Assembly: GCA_013398275.1 (NCBI GenBank)
Contig: VZSE01005952.1
Location: forward strand, 186,001-250,000
Direction of reading: 5' to 3'
Length of the DNA: 64,000 nt
DNA from: Promerops cafer
Lineage: Eukaryota > Chordata > Aves > Passeriformes > Nectariniidae
The notes under the pieces are model-generated. The model was not told the DNA's origin, did not search any database, and saw nothing but the letters and a program-made list of their open reading frames with translations. Below are positions 51,220 to 64,000 of this stretch, piece after piece. The stretch's first letter is position 1. Each line of letters starts with the position of its first letter. Position numbers and translations under genes: made by a program.

Positions 51220-51720
51220 GCTGCCTTGCAGCTCTGCAGACTGCTGTGTGCAGTGTGGTAGGAAAGAGAATCCCACGTGTTCAGGGTGCAGATCACAGCT
51301 TTCCCCAGGCAGGACCATCCCCTTGAATCTCATCTACAGGCCCAGAACTATCAGCAGTGATAGATGAAAATGACTCAGACCAGTTATAGGGGCAAGAGAA
51401 AGGACATGGAACAACTACTGAGCACACACAAAATGTATCCCAAACAGCTCAAAGCTGAAGCTGCAGCCCCGTGAGGAGCGAGGTGTACAAAGCTTCATAA
51501 AGCACAGAAATTACCAAACCTTTGGGGAGGAGCACAAACTTCAGCATGATTGTCCCAGCAAAGGGGAGGAAGAAACCTCCATCAGCACCATGAAATTCCT
51601 TGCAGGACCCCTGCAAGCTGCTGACAGTGCACTGCAATCCCAGGATGGCCTCTGCACCTGGAAGGGCAGCAGCAGGTTGAGCATAACACCAGAAAGCAGA
51701 AAGGTCCAACATTCAAGAGT
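51220..51720. other. GC-richer patch, identity unknown
   Basis: Composition rises above the flanks, and an 87-codon minus-strand frame (51,449-51,712) lies inside. It has no recognised motif and no good splice sites. No retroviral or LINE signature is visible. Confidence 0.4.
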
Positions 51721-51729
51721 TCCTTTAAT

Positions 51730-54700
51730 TTTTAAATGTAGCTAAACTGTCTAACTAGCACAATGCTGTGAATAGGAGGACCACTGTAACTGAACCAGTA
51801 ATCACCACTGTATTTTGATCCTACTCCCAGTTAAACTAACAATAAATTCTGGGCTTCGTATACCTGATGCATTCCCCTTTTTGCACAAAACAGGACTTTG
51901 AGCATAGGAATATATCGATGTGGAAAGGATATTTGTCCTGTCCCATTTTCATGTACTAAATTTCAATATGCTGCATATAAATAAGTCCATATGTTCCCAG
52001 AATCCATTTGGAAATCTCTGCTTCCTCGGAGTGCTCATTATACCCAGACAGACTGCTTCCTACAAGCATCCTAATCAGGCAGTGGTTATTCAGCTCCCTG
52101 ATGCCTCCCAAAATACCACTCCTATTTCCAGGAGACCAGCTAAACTATAGCAAAGTTAGGTCTAATTTTCCTAAATCTAGGGATATAATCAAGGAATTAG
52201 ATTTCTAAATATTTGTTTTGCTTTCAGTGGAAAAGCTCACTTCTTTAAATATAAATTATTCTCTCTTCCCTTTAGAAAAATGTGCGTTGTTTCTGGTAAC
52301 AAGCAGTGAGTGGTAGGTACCTACTCAGCATATAATATTGGCCCCCATGGCCTCAGACTGAAAGTTGCACCTGTGTTTTCCACAGAGTTGATTTAGGGAA
52401 GGTTTGGTGCCGCTAAGAAATCAGATGAAATTAACTCCTGCTGTCTTTCTCTTTACCCAAAAGAAGAATTGAGCTCTGATTCCTGCTTTCTGAATGGGAA
52501 TGGCATACACGTTAGAAGTCAGCTTTGGGAATTCCTTTTCTGTTATTACCATGAACATAATATCTCCACATCTCTCTTCAGACAATATTGTCAGTAATAC
52601 TTTGTCTAGCTATAATTCCCCCTCTGGGAGCCAAATACACAAAGATGACAGCTTTACAATTTAATTAAAGGCAACAATGGAAAAAATATAATAATAAAGT
52701 GAGCATCACATTTCATGAGAGTCAGATACAAAGGAAGAGATTGTTGAGCATCTCATTGATAAAACACCAAAACCAATTTACATTTTACAAATGAGAGTAG
52801 CAGTCCCAGGAGTTCATGCTGAAATGTTGAAGGACCCAGCTTGTGGGGTGCCTTTACAGTCTCAAACTGTATTTAGAGAGAGAGGAAAAGGAGACAAAAA
52901 TAATGCTTTTACAGCTAAAAAGAGCATGAGATGAATCCTATTTGTAGATAAGTATTAGAGATAAGACAGAGTCTATATGAGAAATTTCTCAATAACACCT
53001 ATCTTTGTTTAACTACTGCTGATAATACTGTTCCTTTAAGATTACCCAGGAAGCCATTTCTCTGAGACAAGTCCAGTTTTTGAGTGGGAGCCTTGAAAAA
53101 GGGAAATACACAAAAAAAGAGTAACAAGATCGGTTCAAAGGACAACAGACAACTTAGGGTAGGGCATTCTACAGGGACAGGCAGCCTAGTTCTGAGATGC
53201 AGCCATCAACAGTGCAGTGATTTTAAATCAAACAAACAAGGACAGGTTCGAGAGGGTGATTGTACCAGGGGCTTTCTCACAGGTAAGCAGGCAGTGCCTT
53301 TACCTGCCAGGCAGTTGCCTTTCCTACCTCCCTCCCTCTCCACGTGGGCACTCCATGCAGATCCTTCAGACTGTGTTTCAGTGTCTTGAGAACTCTGTCA
53401 CAGTAGACTGCTTTATCTTTACTGGATTCTCTATTATTCCTCTCCTGATCACTTAGCACAAATCTTCCCCTCTGTCTATTGGTCTTGGAGGCAGAAAGAG
53501 AACTCCCCACTTTTTCCTTTCATAGGGAAGAGGTAATTCATTGTCTTCTGCCAAGATGGATTATCTCACTAAGTAGAGTTTTTTTAGCTCTTCCTTGTCA
53601 GGTGAGCAAGGACTCAGAGTGGGTGTCCAGCATCATCTGTGGCCCTGTGTCAGCAGGACACAGGATGTCACAGTGTGCTTTGGGTGGGGAACATAAAGAC
53701 TGGCATATGTAGGAGCAGCACAAACCCACAGCCTGACTGTGGCCTTGCAGACACTCATAGTGGCAGAGCCAAGATTTAGAGAGAGGAGATCTCTTTCAAG
53801 AACTAGAATTTCCGCAAGAGTGAAGTTCTACGCTGTAAATAGTAAGAAGGTAAACAGAGTGTCCATAATTCCTTTTATAATGCCTTTTATGCCTTTTATC
53901 TCTCACTACAGGCACTTCCACCTTCTGTGCATAAGACACACGACCACATCAAAAAGCTCATCTGACATTACCTCCATCACTGCCACTATGACATTGATCA
54001 TGGCAAAACAGCATCTGAGGAAAGCATCTCCAGGATAAAAAGTATCTTAATTCCTGTTTGTTTAAGGTTTTTTTTTAATCTGTGAATAATGCCTGCCTGA
54101 GATCCCAGGAAATATGGTAATTAATTAAAAATTATACAAATACGTGTGATTGAAATGAATATTTGCCAAATCCAGTATTTTCACACACCTGTTCTTTCCC
54201 AGATATGAGATGCAGCAGTTGGCAGAAAAAACAAGTAGAGAGAGGAAAAAAGTCCTCCAGTGTAATAGAAAGAATGTCCATTAGCTAAATAGAAAAAAAC
54301 CCCAAGATGACAAAGGGGGAATAACAGACTAGAAAGTTCAAAAATCCAAATTAGTGTTAACAGTTCAATTTATCTTGCATAATATTACAGTAATTGGATT
54401 GTGTCTATCATACTGCTGTTGTGACACACTTGGTTTGCTCTCTTTGTTCTGACAGTTCCCCACAGAGACTGCTGTTAGATGGAGATCACTTTTGCCAACT
54501 CCAGCATCTCTATTCTCCCTGCTCCCAGTGCTGAAATGCACGTGGAAGGCTGGGCTTCCAGCACCAAAAGTCCTGCAGACTTGTGTGACCTGGACTGCTC
54601 CTCATCACTACTGCAACAAGGAATACACAAGGTGAAAAAGTTCTCATATATTAATACTTTAAAACTAACTTAATGTGGCTATTAAGAATGTCAAAGCATA

Positions 54701-57700
54701 TTTCTTGTCTTGGTGGTTTAGTCATCAGCAGTGAAAGGTAAAGGAGTAATTTTCATCAGCCACAGAAGACTGAATATAGGTCATGGTGAGTTCAAAGACA
54801 AATAATTTAAGAATCAAAGTCTCAGTGGAATGCATCAGAGGTAATGCCAAGTAAATCACTGTGTCAGTATGACTGATTAAATATTAGCAAAGAATGTGAA
54901 TTGATCTTTAAAAAGAAGAAAAAAGAGCTTTGTATCTATTATGCTGTAAATATTTTTTCTTCCATGCTACCATTACGTTCTCCCTTTTATTGTATTGACC
55001 TATGATGAAACTATAATGTTTGCCTCAATAAGGTTAAGCATTTTAATTCAAAATCCATAAAGGTGAATCTCAACTAGAAACAAAGCTAAGCTAGTCAACA
55101 TTGTATAATACTTATTCAGAGCACTGTAGGCTTTTCACATAACTCTTAACAGAATAAATGCTGCAATTCATCTTAAATCTCAAAAATAAGCACTAAATTT
55201 CATGTGACTAATGTTCAAGCAAATTGTCATATTTCATGTGCAACAACAAAATCTTCACTCTCAGTGTTGCAATATTACAGATCAGCTAAAAAAATAAATT
55301 AACAATGTGTCTGAATTTAAAAAGTGAATAGAAAATGTTGATATAGTAAAAAATCTGAAACAAAATCATCCCTTAACACATAATGCACCTCTAGATCAAT
55401 ATATTTTTTAAAATTCTAAAACACTGCTTCTACAAATAAAGCTCAGTAAGGAGTATCTTTGAAAGTTACCAATTTAAATTGTAAGCATACTGGGTTTTAT
55501 TAGAAATGTCATCTTGTAAAGGGGTGATAAGAGAAAACAGTCCAAGTTGTAACTATGATAACAGCACTAGTCATCCCAGAAACTGGTTATAGGGAAAAAT
55601 TAAATGACAAACACTAAAATGCTTTTGGGATGTACTCTATTTGGAAAATAAGATGTTTCTAAATATGTCATGCATATATAAGAGAATAAGAGGAGAAAAG
55701 CAGGGCAGCAGTGGACAGGCTTTGTTAGATTTGTTAACTTAGCATTTCAACTCTCCAGGAGGAGGACTGCTTCTCACTCATAATGCCAAGTAGTCCTGGC
55801 ATTTTCTTGAAAAGACAGGCTGGCCATTTATAAGTTATGACCTGTCCACTGTAAAAAAATTGCTTTTCCTTTACCTGCATCTTCATAGTTAAGCAAATAA
55901 TTCTAAGGGTATATTACCAGAAGACATCCTTCCGTGAATTTCTACAGGTTACAAAATAAGATAATTTAGACAGACTCCTCTTCCTACAAGAAAACAAAAA
56001 GGTATTTAGACATCCAGAAATAGAAAGATCATCAGCTACAGAAAGGAGCCATTTCACTGTCCAGGTGAATGCGGAGTCCTTTTGTTCAGTGCTGGTAAAG
56101 GCATCAAAATTCCTCTCACTCTTTGGACATCTCATGAGATTTCTCCAGCCTCGGGGCTGCAGAAACTAACTCTGTGCTTGGAGGTGGAGGTGCACATTAA
56201 AAACATAAGTTGAACAATAAGAGACCTGGAAAACTCACCTAAGCTGCTCTTAAAACCGTTCTGTAAATCCCACATCTCTATTCATGGTTTATTTATAGGC
56301 GCTGACCCGATTGGTTATAGCAAGTAAAATGTCCTCTGGACATTCATCAATATACCCAAGCTGAATTATTAACCTGAGTTATCTTGAAAAATCAAACTTC
56401 TAAAATCTAATTCGATATACAATGTTTTAGTAATAATAGAGGCACAAACTCCAATAAGATTTCATTCAGTATCAACCTATTCATAGGTTACATAAATCAT
56501 ATAACTATACCTCACAATGATTTCACCTTCTAGTGTTATATCTTTTGGCATTAAAATAAAAATACATTCAGCTATAATATTTGTATTGCAATTATTTCAC
56601 CTTGGATAACTGCAGATTCTGAGCTCTTAATTTAATTGTACGTTAGTCCTCTAGATCTCATAAATAGTATGAAGACATCTTTTTTTATATTCTAATTTTT
56701 TTTTCCCTGTGCTATGTTTAATCTATGTTTCCTGTTTTTCTTCTAATTTTCCTTTAAAACACAGCAGCATTTGATAGCTTTGTATCCTGGGGAAAGAAAA
56801 AAAAAGTGTATAGAAAGGAATATTTTTATCTAATCATAAAATGATGCCAGAAACCCAACAGGGACCAAACACCATGTTGGAACAAAAATAGTCCAGAGAT
56901 ACACTTTCAAAGTTGAGCACCTGCTGTAAAATAACCATCTGTGTTTAACTGTAATTTAATTATAGGTTCATTCCTTTTGTGTACACTGGAAGGATCTCAT
57001 AGGTCTTCCCTAGCTGGTCTGCAATCAACTTCTGGCATTTTGCAAAAGCAACAGACATGTTCTCTTAATAACACCTGCTAACTTTTTACATTCCTGTTTC
57101 AGCAAAAGTCTTCTGGGATTTTACAATGCTGTTGAGAAACAAAATAAAAATTATTACTAAATCTGAAATAAAAACCTGCATTAATTAATCACCTGCCCTA
57201 AAAAGCCAATATTATTGGCTATCAGATTACATTTCCCTTTCCACAAAACTAAATCAAGAATCACAGAGGTAGAAGATTTTTTTATTATTTTTGAGGGGGA
57301 AAGAAAATCAGTATTCTCCAAAGATCTCCAAGCTACCATGGCAATCTATATTAATTGAAAACTGCAGTGTTCTGCACAATACCTCAAAGCAAAATAAAGT
57401 TCACAGACATTAATACTTGCTGAAACTAAACCAGTCTATTTGAATTTATTGGAATTAGAACAAAAAAACCAACACAGCGACTTCTCACGGGTAGAAGGAT
57501 CTAGTCAGAAAGCCCAAATTTCATCTTAGTATGACCAACTCATTGGGCCAAATGATTCAAATATTAATGGCCAAAGTTAGCTATCTAGCTTGATGTCAGA
57601 AGAAATTCTCTAAGAATATTCAATTGAGTACTTAATTAATTACAAGATAAAGGATTGAAATGTCTTATATTTTCAGTGTACCTTCATCTATTACTTATAT

Positions 57701-59075
57701 ATACACAAATAAATTGTTAGCTGCTGAATGTAAGTCCTATGGATGAAAGAAATTCAGAAATTCAGAAATGCAGAAAGCAGCATTAAAGCCCTGAACCCAC
57801 AGAGCCTTGTAATAAAAATTCTAACAATGCAAACTAGCAACTTCAGAAAGAAGTGGAATTAGACCTCAATTCAGGACTGGCTCATAATAGACCAAATCTT
57901 GAAATATATATACACAAACTAGCTTCCCTGAATGTTCAACCACTAGCTGCCCCATTACCAAGCATTTATGTAGAATACTATTTATTAAGAATAATTGTAA
58001 GGGTTTTCTTGTGAACAGTGGCTGACAGAAATATCAACATTAGCAGGATACAGGAACCTAACAGTGCCAGTTACCACTCAAAATCAGACCCACTTTCTGA
58101 CTGCAAATCAATGCAATCTTCTAATCCTGAAGTAGATTTGAGGTAGTGAAGAAGAGTGGCCAAACCCAAATTCATATGTAAAACTAGGTGTCATTGAAAA
58201 AATCCTGCCCTTTGCTCACTGAGTTGGAACACAATTGTTGGATACTATTCAGTTCTGTCTGAAGCAAAAACATTTCATCAAGTGGTATTCTCCCTTTTGG
58301 TGAAATACCTTAAAAGAAAACTCTTATGGAAATGACACTCAAAGTATTCAACAAGTTCTGTTCTGTCAAATTTTCTCAGTGTCACACTTAAGTAAATCAA
58401 GTACAAAACACCTCTGATCTCAGATTTCTGTTTGTCCTTGCCCCCCACACAGATCCACAGCAATCTTTCAAACATCCATTAGGAAATGCCATGCCAGTAG
58501 CACCCACCTACAGGCAGAGAGGGTTTTCCTGCTGGAATTGGTGGCAGCACCAGAGTCCACTCCGTGCAATGTAAGCACAGACAGGAAATGGGCACCTTGA
58601 CTGACTCTGGCATGTGATGAACAAAGTGAGCAGATGGATGCAACCCTGCAAATGGACAACCTTTCTTCCCTTTTTCTTTTCTTTCAACAGCTGTGAACAA
58701 ACAGCTCTGGACTTGCTCAACAGCAGTTCCCTGCCCATAAGCAGCTGTATGCATGATAGATTTAGTCCAGCTGTTTAAATATAAAACATGTGTTGTATTG
58801 CAAGTCTGACTGAATGATCAAGTAAAAAAGTCTCTAAATAATCACAATTTCTGAAAAAAAACCCTGAAAAACCTGAAAAAAACCCACCTCACAAGTTTAT
58901 GAAAGGTGGAACTTCAGTAATACCACCAGCAAAGCAGGAAAAACCATGAGCAATTCTGAGGGTTTTACCACATTCCTTGTACCAAGCTTTTCCTCAGAGC
59001 TGCACAACACAGCTCTGAGCTGTGTGTCCTCAGGCCTGAGACCTGCAGCTGCTCCAAGGTGGCACTGGCTGATGG
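51730..59075. other. Long non-coding AT-rich stretch
   Basis: No gene is recognised. Minor items are a 12-bp perfect palindrome at 52,313-52,324 (GTAGGTACCTAC), three closely spaced CCTTTTAT units at 53,871-53,899, and AAATTCAG repeats near 57,750-57,775. A GC-richer patch lies at about 58,480-58,740, with overlapping minus-strand frames and no motif. Frames elsewhere are 101 codons or shorter. Confidence 0.55.
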
Positions 59076-59079
59076 AGCC

Positions 59080-59643
59080 CTAAGCTGACAAAACTGGGCA
59101 AAGTCTCTGTGGGGGATCTAAAAGGTAGAATGCCCCAGAAAGTAGAGAAAGGTTAACAGAAAGTAGAGGGAAGGCTGATAGAAAGGCTGGGAACCTCAAA
59201 ATCTTCCCATGAGAAATTAAGAAGCTAAGAATCAAGTAGATACACTATGTCTTTTACAAGGAGCAGAACGAGAGTTGATTGCTGGTTCAGGATGTGAAAA
59301 GCCCTAGATGTATACTTTGCAAAGACAGAAGAAGTTACAATCTCACATAAATTGTGCATTGTTTCTTAGGTTATAGAAGCCTTTTAAATATTAATATTAA
59401 ACCCACCTAGGTCTTTCTCTGATTTGTTAGAGTAATATGTCTGTAAAACTTTTCTCATAAGCTATTGGCTGAGAACTTTCCTACAAAAGGTGGTGCAACA
59501 GCTGGTTTCTCATCTCTGCTCTGGCTTGCATGGATGTTGTTATTTTCCCTGTGTCCCTCGCCTAGTGCTTACATGATGCAGAAAAAATAATAAATCCTAA
59601 GACTGCGACCAAGCGGTTTCCCATCCCGTTTGTGTGGAGTTCA
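59080..59643 (+). mobile_element. Probable solo LTR of an endogenous retrovirus
   Basis: The downstream end has an LTR layout: CCCTGTGTCCCTCGCC, then AATAATAAATCC (poly-A signal), then GACCAAGCGGTTTCCCATCC and GTTTGTGTGGAGTTCA ending in CA at 59,643. Upstream, three AGAAAG-started repeats of about 21 bp (59,137 onward) would sit in the U3 promoter part. I associate this style of LTR end with avian ERV-L-like elements, from memory. No primer-binding site follows and no gag, pol or env remnant is seen, so it would be a solo LTR. The 5' end is uncertain by about 100 bp. Confidence 0.45.
59137..59190 (+). repeat. Three 21-bp direct repeats in presumed LTR U3
   Basis: CAGAAAGTAGAG occurs at 59,136-59,147 and 59,157-59,168 with a 21-bp period, and a third, diverged unit (AGAAAGGCTGGG) follows at about 59,179-59,190. 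Short tandem repeats of this size are typical of retroviral U3 enhancers. Confidence 0.75.
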
Positions 59644-59649
59644 TCACCA

Positions 59650-62600
59650 GCAGTGTCTTTGGGAAACATCAGAGCAATGGCCAGCCCTGCAGCCTCTGAT
59701 CACACAGGCCCTCGAAGCCAGTCTCCAAATTCCCCCGTCCCATTCCCCCATTTCAGCAGGCAGGGTGTGTACTGCACAGTGACTCGGGGCATGTCTTACA
59801 GCAGGCCCATTCTGTAGAGAAGATTTTACAAGCCTCTCTCTGTTACAGAACGTGGTGGCAGATCACTCAAAAGTTCTGCTGCTACAGGTTCAAAGGAAGA
59901 AGCATAAAATCAGAACCCAAACGACTGCAGAGAGACAACAGCACATACAGGGATGGGAGGAATGCCACATGAGTAAAAAATTCACAAGACATTAAAGGAG
60001 GACACAGGAGAACATTCACTGCTCTGCAGAGGTGTCTGAAAAGCTGGGTTTGACCCTAATCACTAGGTTCCTTCCCAAAGAGCCTTTTTTCCTCTGTTGA
60101 GGCTCAATAATGCTGAATAGTGTAAAGAAAAGGAGCAAGGAAAAATTCATTCACAACTTTACAAATTATACAGTAAATGAGAAACTGAAATTACAGTTTC
60201 AGGCCCACCGTACCCTAAATAGTACCCCAAAAATATAGTTATCGAATTTTACAAAACAGAGGTGACACTTCAGCCATTTTTTCTCTCCTAATTAATAATT
60301 ACAGTATCCTCATATTCTGGATGCCCAGCAAACACTGCCTGGGCTACATGGACAGTAATTCTAGATGGAATGCTTAGCTTCATAATGTAATTTTCAATTT
60401 TTCTATTCAATTAAAGGGCTGGAGGTCTTTTTGTCTGTAAAAAAAATATTGCCCATAAATCACTTCTTCCTGCTTCCCTCTCAACCCCAGAAAAAGAACT
60501 TTCTTTAAACCTCCTAAAAGCTCAGTTATTTGTAAATCTCTCTTTTTGCCTTTAAGAAAGAGCTGAGTTTTCTTCTGTTTACACTATTCCCTTAATTTGC
60601 TTACAGCTAGGATTGATTAAACACATAATAACTAAACCTTCTCTTGAAAGGCAATTTTCAATGGCCATGCTGCCATGCATTTTAGATTATATTTTTAAAA
60701 TGACTGTTTCCTCAAGGGTATTGCCTAACCTCTAATACCACTAAACATTTAAAGGTTTGCATTTAAGAATCCAATTTCATATACAAAAATAACCCTGTTT
60801 TCTACAAACCCAGTCTTCCCATCTCAGTCAAACCTGCTCAAACTCTGCTTCTAACATATATTCATCACTCTCTGATCCTAAAGTTATTTTTTAACATCAG
60901 GGGCTTTGTTGAAATATCAGATTGAATCAGACCTCCCAAAGTCTTATAAGACCATTTCTAAACCTTTTATCATAACTTTTTAATGTTCTTCATTGACCAC
61001 AGGTGAAATTCTCATTACTGATAACTAATCACATTGCTTCCATAGATATAATCTGTCATTTATTGCACGTGCTACTCTTGCTTCCAGCCTTATTTACATT
61101 TTACCTGAATGTTTAAACATATAATTTCTTAATTAAAAAAAAAAAAAGGTGGTAAAAAGCTGATACAGTAGAATTAAAATAAAGAAATCCCTGTAACAAC
61201 ACAGATGACTAAGTAGCTGAATTGAAAATTTAAAAATACATGTATTTTATTAAATGCAATACATGCATTAGGAATGTATAATTTGATTGCCTTTTGCACA
61301 GTTTCTGGAGAATATTAATTACTAGAGCAATTAACAACATAGGCAATACTTATAATGAGTTGAAATCATATGCTTTAGTGTCACCCTGGAGTTTTAAAGC
61401 ACCTGCTGTATTTTCTCCTAATAATTGCTACTTTTGCTTTCTGAATACAGAAAGGGAATTTATTAACTTGTGAAGCTTCTGAGATATATGCACGTGTGAC
61501 TGGAAATGGAGAAAGAATGCCAAAATGTTAGTTCATTCTTATGTAGTCTGATTTAATATGAGGTCAGACCTCATGACAAAGACTAAATTGATATATTTTC
61601 CTGGAAAAGCAAACATCCAATGAAAAATTATCCTTTTGAGAGCATATGAAAAATTAGGGAAACTCTTCTGAGTTTAGCAGTCACAGGGATTTTCCTATCA
61701 AGTCTGTCTGATTGGGTTGCATTCCACCTATAATGCATTTCTCAGTTGTTTTTTGTTTATTACTATTTTATTAATATCCATTTTCATTATTAACATGTCG
61801 TGCATGAAGTCCCCCAGTATTCACTCATTAAACAATAAAGTGTTAGCTATGGTTGACATTTGCTTGTTGCAACAAGATGTACACAAATACATGGAAATTA
61901 ATGCTATTTGTGAGCAGAATTTCTATCAGTTTCTATCATCTGCCTGATGTTTTAAACATCTCAAACCCTAACCAGCAAACATAAAAATTAATATAGCTTA
62001 CAAGGCAGACCTTTACAAAAAAGATCCCTAAATTTTAAATATGCTAAAATTCTTCTGTTAAAAAAAAAAAGAAAAGGAGTCATTGCAAATAAAGGAATTC
62101 CAGCACCCTTATGAAGCAAGAAGTTGATTATTTAAAACTACCCTATGCAACCCTCATTCACCACATGAAAGAGCTTTATTGTTTTGTATAATTAAACATG
62201 TAATTTACTGCAAGTCCTGTCATCCAAAACTAAAACCTTAGAGAGACTGGTCCTAAATTAATTGCTAATATAGCAATTTCCTTTTACTTCATTGCCAATA
62301 AATGCAGAAAACACCTCTTGATATTTTGAGTTGAAAATAGCATTAGCTATTCATTTTAAAGCCATGCTAATATATTTCAGCAAAACTACATGCTTCTTCT
62401 TGTGCTGAAATCTGGGTTGTATTGAAGCAAATGAAGGATTCACTATTTACCTCAGTGGAGCTCGAATCTCATACTATCATTTAAAGGAAAGAAACCATCA
62501 GTCATAAAAAAGACATATTAAAGACATAAGTCCAATTCATCAATATTTTTCTCATCAGAGGCTTCATACCAGAGTTGGTTGAGAAAATTGGCTTTAAATG

Positions 62601-64000
62601 GTTTTAAATCCTGCTCTTCTTCAGGAGCTACCATGACTAAAAACATCCAAAATACTTTAGTATTACTGGAGAAACACCAGGCACAGTCGCCCTTGTTAAA
62701 TATAAAACAGGGGTTAACAACAGATCACCCATGGATCTATATCTCTAATCTGCATTTTATGTATACCTATTTATCTTTGTGTCTCTTTATGCTGAAATAT
62801 GTGAGGCCAGCAACAGAAGAGCATTCCTTTGTAGAAAGTTTAAAGTTTTCTTCAGTGAAAATTGCTAGAGCCCATTCCTTCTGAAAATATGCAAATATTA
62901 AACAGGACATTTCCTTCAGCAAGGCACAAGTGTTCCATCCCACCCACGCCAAAACTTCACAGAAGCAGCATTTCTGGCATCTTCATATTTCTGTGGGTTT
63001 AAAATACTCTTTTAGCTTGATGTTATAATAGACAGTCTAATTCCCAGGGCTTTGATACCTGCACTCTTAGCAAACCTTTGCCCAATGTTTTTATTAACTC
63101 AATTTAATGGAACCTTTTTTATGGTGACCTTAAAAATTTAATAACTCCGCAATGCAAGGACAATACCACCTGCAGGCTCTTCTGGGATTAAACTGTGATA
63201 GTTCAATATGTCTGCAGGAACACATAAAAGAAAAGCAGAAAAAAAATGTTAGGAACTGCACAAATCAGTCACTCATTGCTGAAGTTGGGAATTATGCCTG
63301 GTTATGGTGTCCTGCTCTGAGACATGTGACATAAAACTCTGCATCTGATACATGCTGCAACCTACTTAATGCTGCTTAGTGGTATTAATCTAGCTTTGAT
63401 CATGTCAGATATGCTGGCAATTTTCAATTCCAGAGTGTCTTCCTTTCTGACAGACACTCTGCATATCTTACAGATACAATCAATATGTTATTAGTCAACA
63501 ACCTGAGAAGAGGCACATAAATTAATCCTTTTCTGTCAAGCCAGCAGTTTGTACTTGAGTGAAACCTCACCCTTGCAGTGTGCGTGAGACTGATCCTAAT
63601 CCAATTAGGGCAAAATGAACCTTTTTTTCCTATGGCACTCTCCATCTATGTTAACTCAACCCCCTGAAGACAGCTGCTCTGAGGAAATAGCTTTATGCTT
63701 GACCTTTTATGGGCAAGGTTAAAATCAGTATAGATACATACATATGCAAGGAAAGTCAATAAGTTTGCTCTCTCTCAATTCCTCCTTTAACCTCCACTAG
63801 TACCTGTAAAATAATGCCAGGGAACACTGCTGATTTCAAAGTGACAGGGATGTATTTATTTTACTTGCAGAAAGGGCTCTGTCACTTCAGCTTTGCACTG
63901 AGTACAGCATGTACCTTTGTTTTGCTGAGGGGCAAATTAATACGGAGTGACAGCCCTGTCTGTAGCACCACAGGATTTGACAAGTGGAGGATGTTAACAG
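59650..64000. other. AT-rich non-coding DNA to the window end
   Basis: No gene is recognised. The frame of 101 codons at 62,579-62,884 has no motif. A13 lies at 61,135-61,147 and A11 at 62,060-62,070. Stretches near 60,280-60,420 and 62,150-62,300 have the look of conserved non-coding DNA (ordered TAATTA and CAATT motifs), but this cannot be shown without other genomes. Confidence 0.55.

Noticed and set aside
52313..52324. 12-bp perfect palindrome GTAGGTACCTAC
   Set aside because: Palindromes this short are expected in 64 kb by chance and nothing around it suggests a function.
1..64000. CRISPR arrays, operons, phage or bacterial defence systems, tRNA and rRNA genes
   Set aside because: No regularly spaced repeats, no dense coding and no RNA-gene signatures were seen; CR1 LINEs show the source is a bird or close relative.

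Overview
The window is AT-rich, repeat-poor vertebrate DNA, almost certainly from a bird. The best evidence is three CR1-family LINE relics. Two are old and diverged, at about 7,700-8,620 on the plus strand and 41,955-42,430 on the minus strand. One is a younger 5'-truncated 3' end at 38,463-38,616. A probable solo ERV-type LTR near 59,080-59,643 and G/T-rich (A/C on the other strand) low-complexity tracts fit a bird, perhaps a songbird. A run of 188 Ns sits inside a GAAA microsatellite, so this is draft assembly.

I find no protein-coding gene I can name and no rRNA, tRNA or CRISPR array. Every open frame is short (149 codons at most, and that one runs through the Ns). Long stretches carry stops in all frames, as in an intergenic desert or the introns of a very large gene. 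The sequence alone does not say which.

Layout. 1-7,580: AT-rich DNA with one possible ancient repeat at 2,177-2,420. 7,589-7,625: a perfect 16-bp inverted repeat with a 5-nt loop, just upstream of the first CR1 relic. 9,080-9,960 (minus strand): two similar segments about 400 bp apart, one with good splice signals, plus a weaker third; this is the most gene-like patch, but unproven. 10,000-36,000: mostly featureless apart from GC-richer patches and simple repeats (interrupted GAAA array at 21,000-21,370). 36,000-43,300: three isolated exon-like segments, a G-tract cluster, a CR1 3' end and the antisense CR1 relic. 43,300-64,000: GC-richer patches, an A/C-only tract at 48,304-48,457, the LTR, and AT-rich DNA to the end.

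No set of genes working together can be described. The observations most worth testing are the 9.1-9.96 kb segment array, the hairpin at 7.6 kb, the single-exon candidates at 40.6 and 43.0 kb, and the LTR with three 21-bp repeats. None of them amounts to a demonstrable new system.
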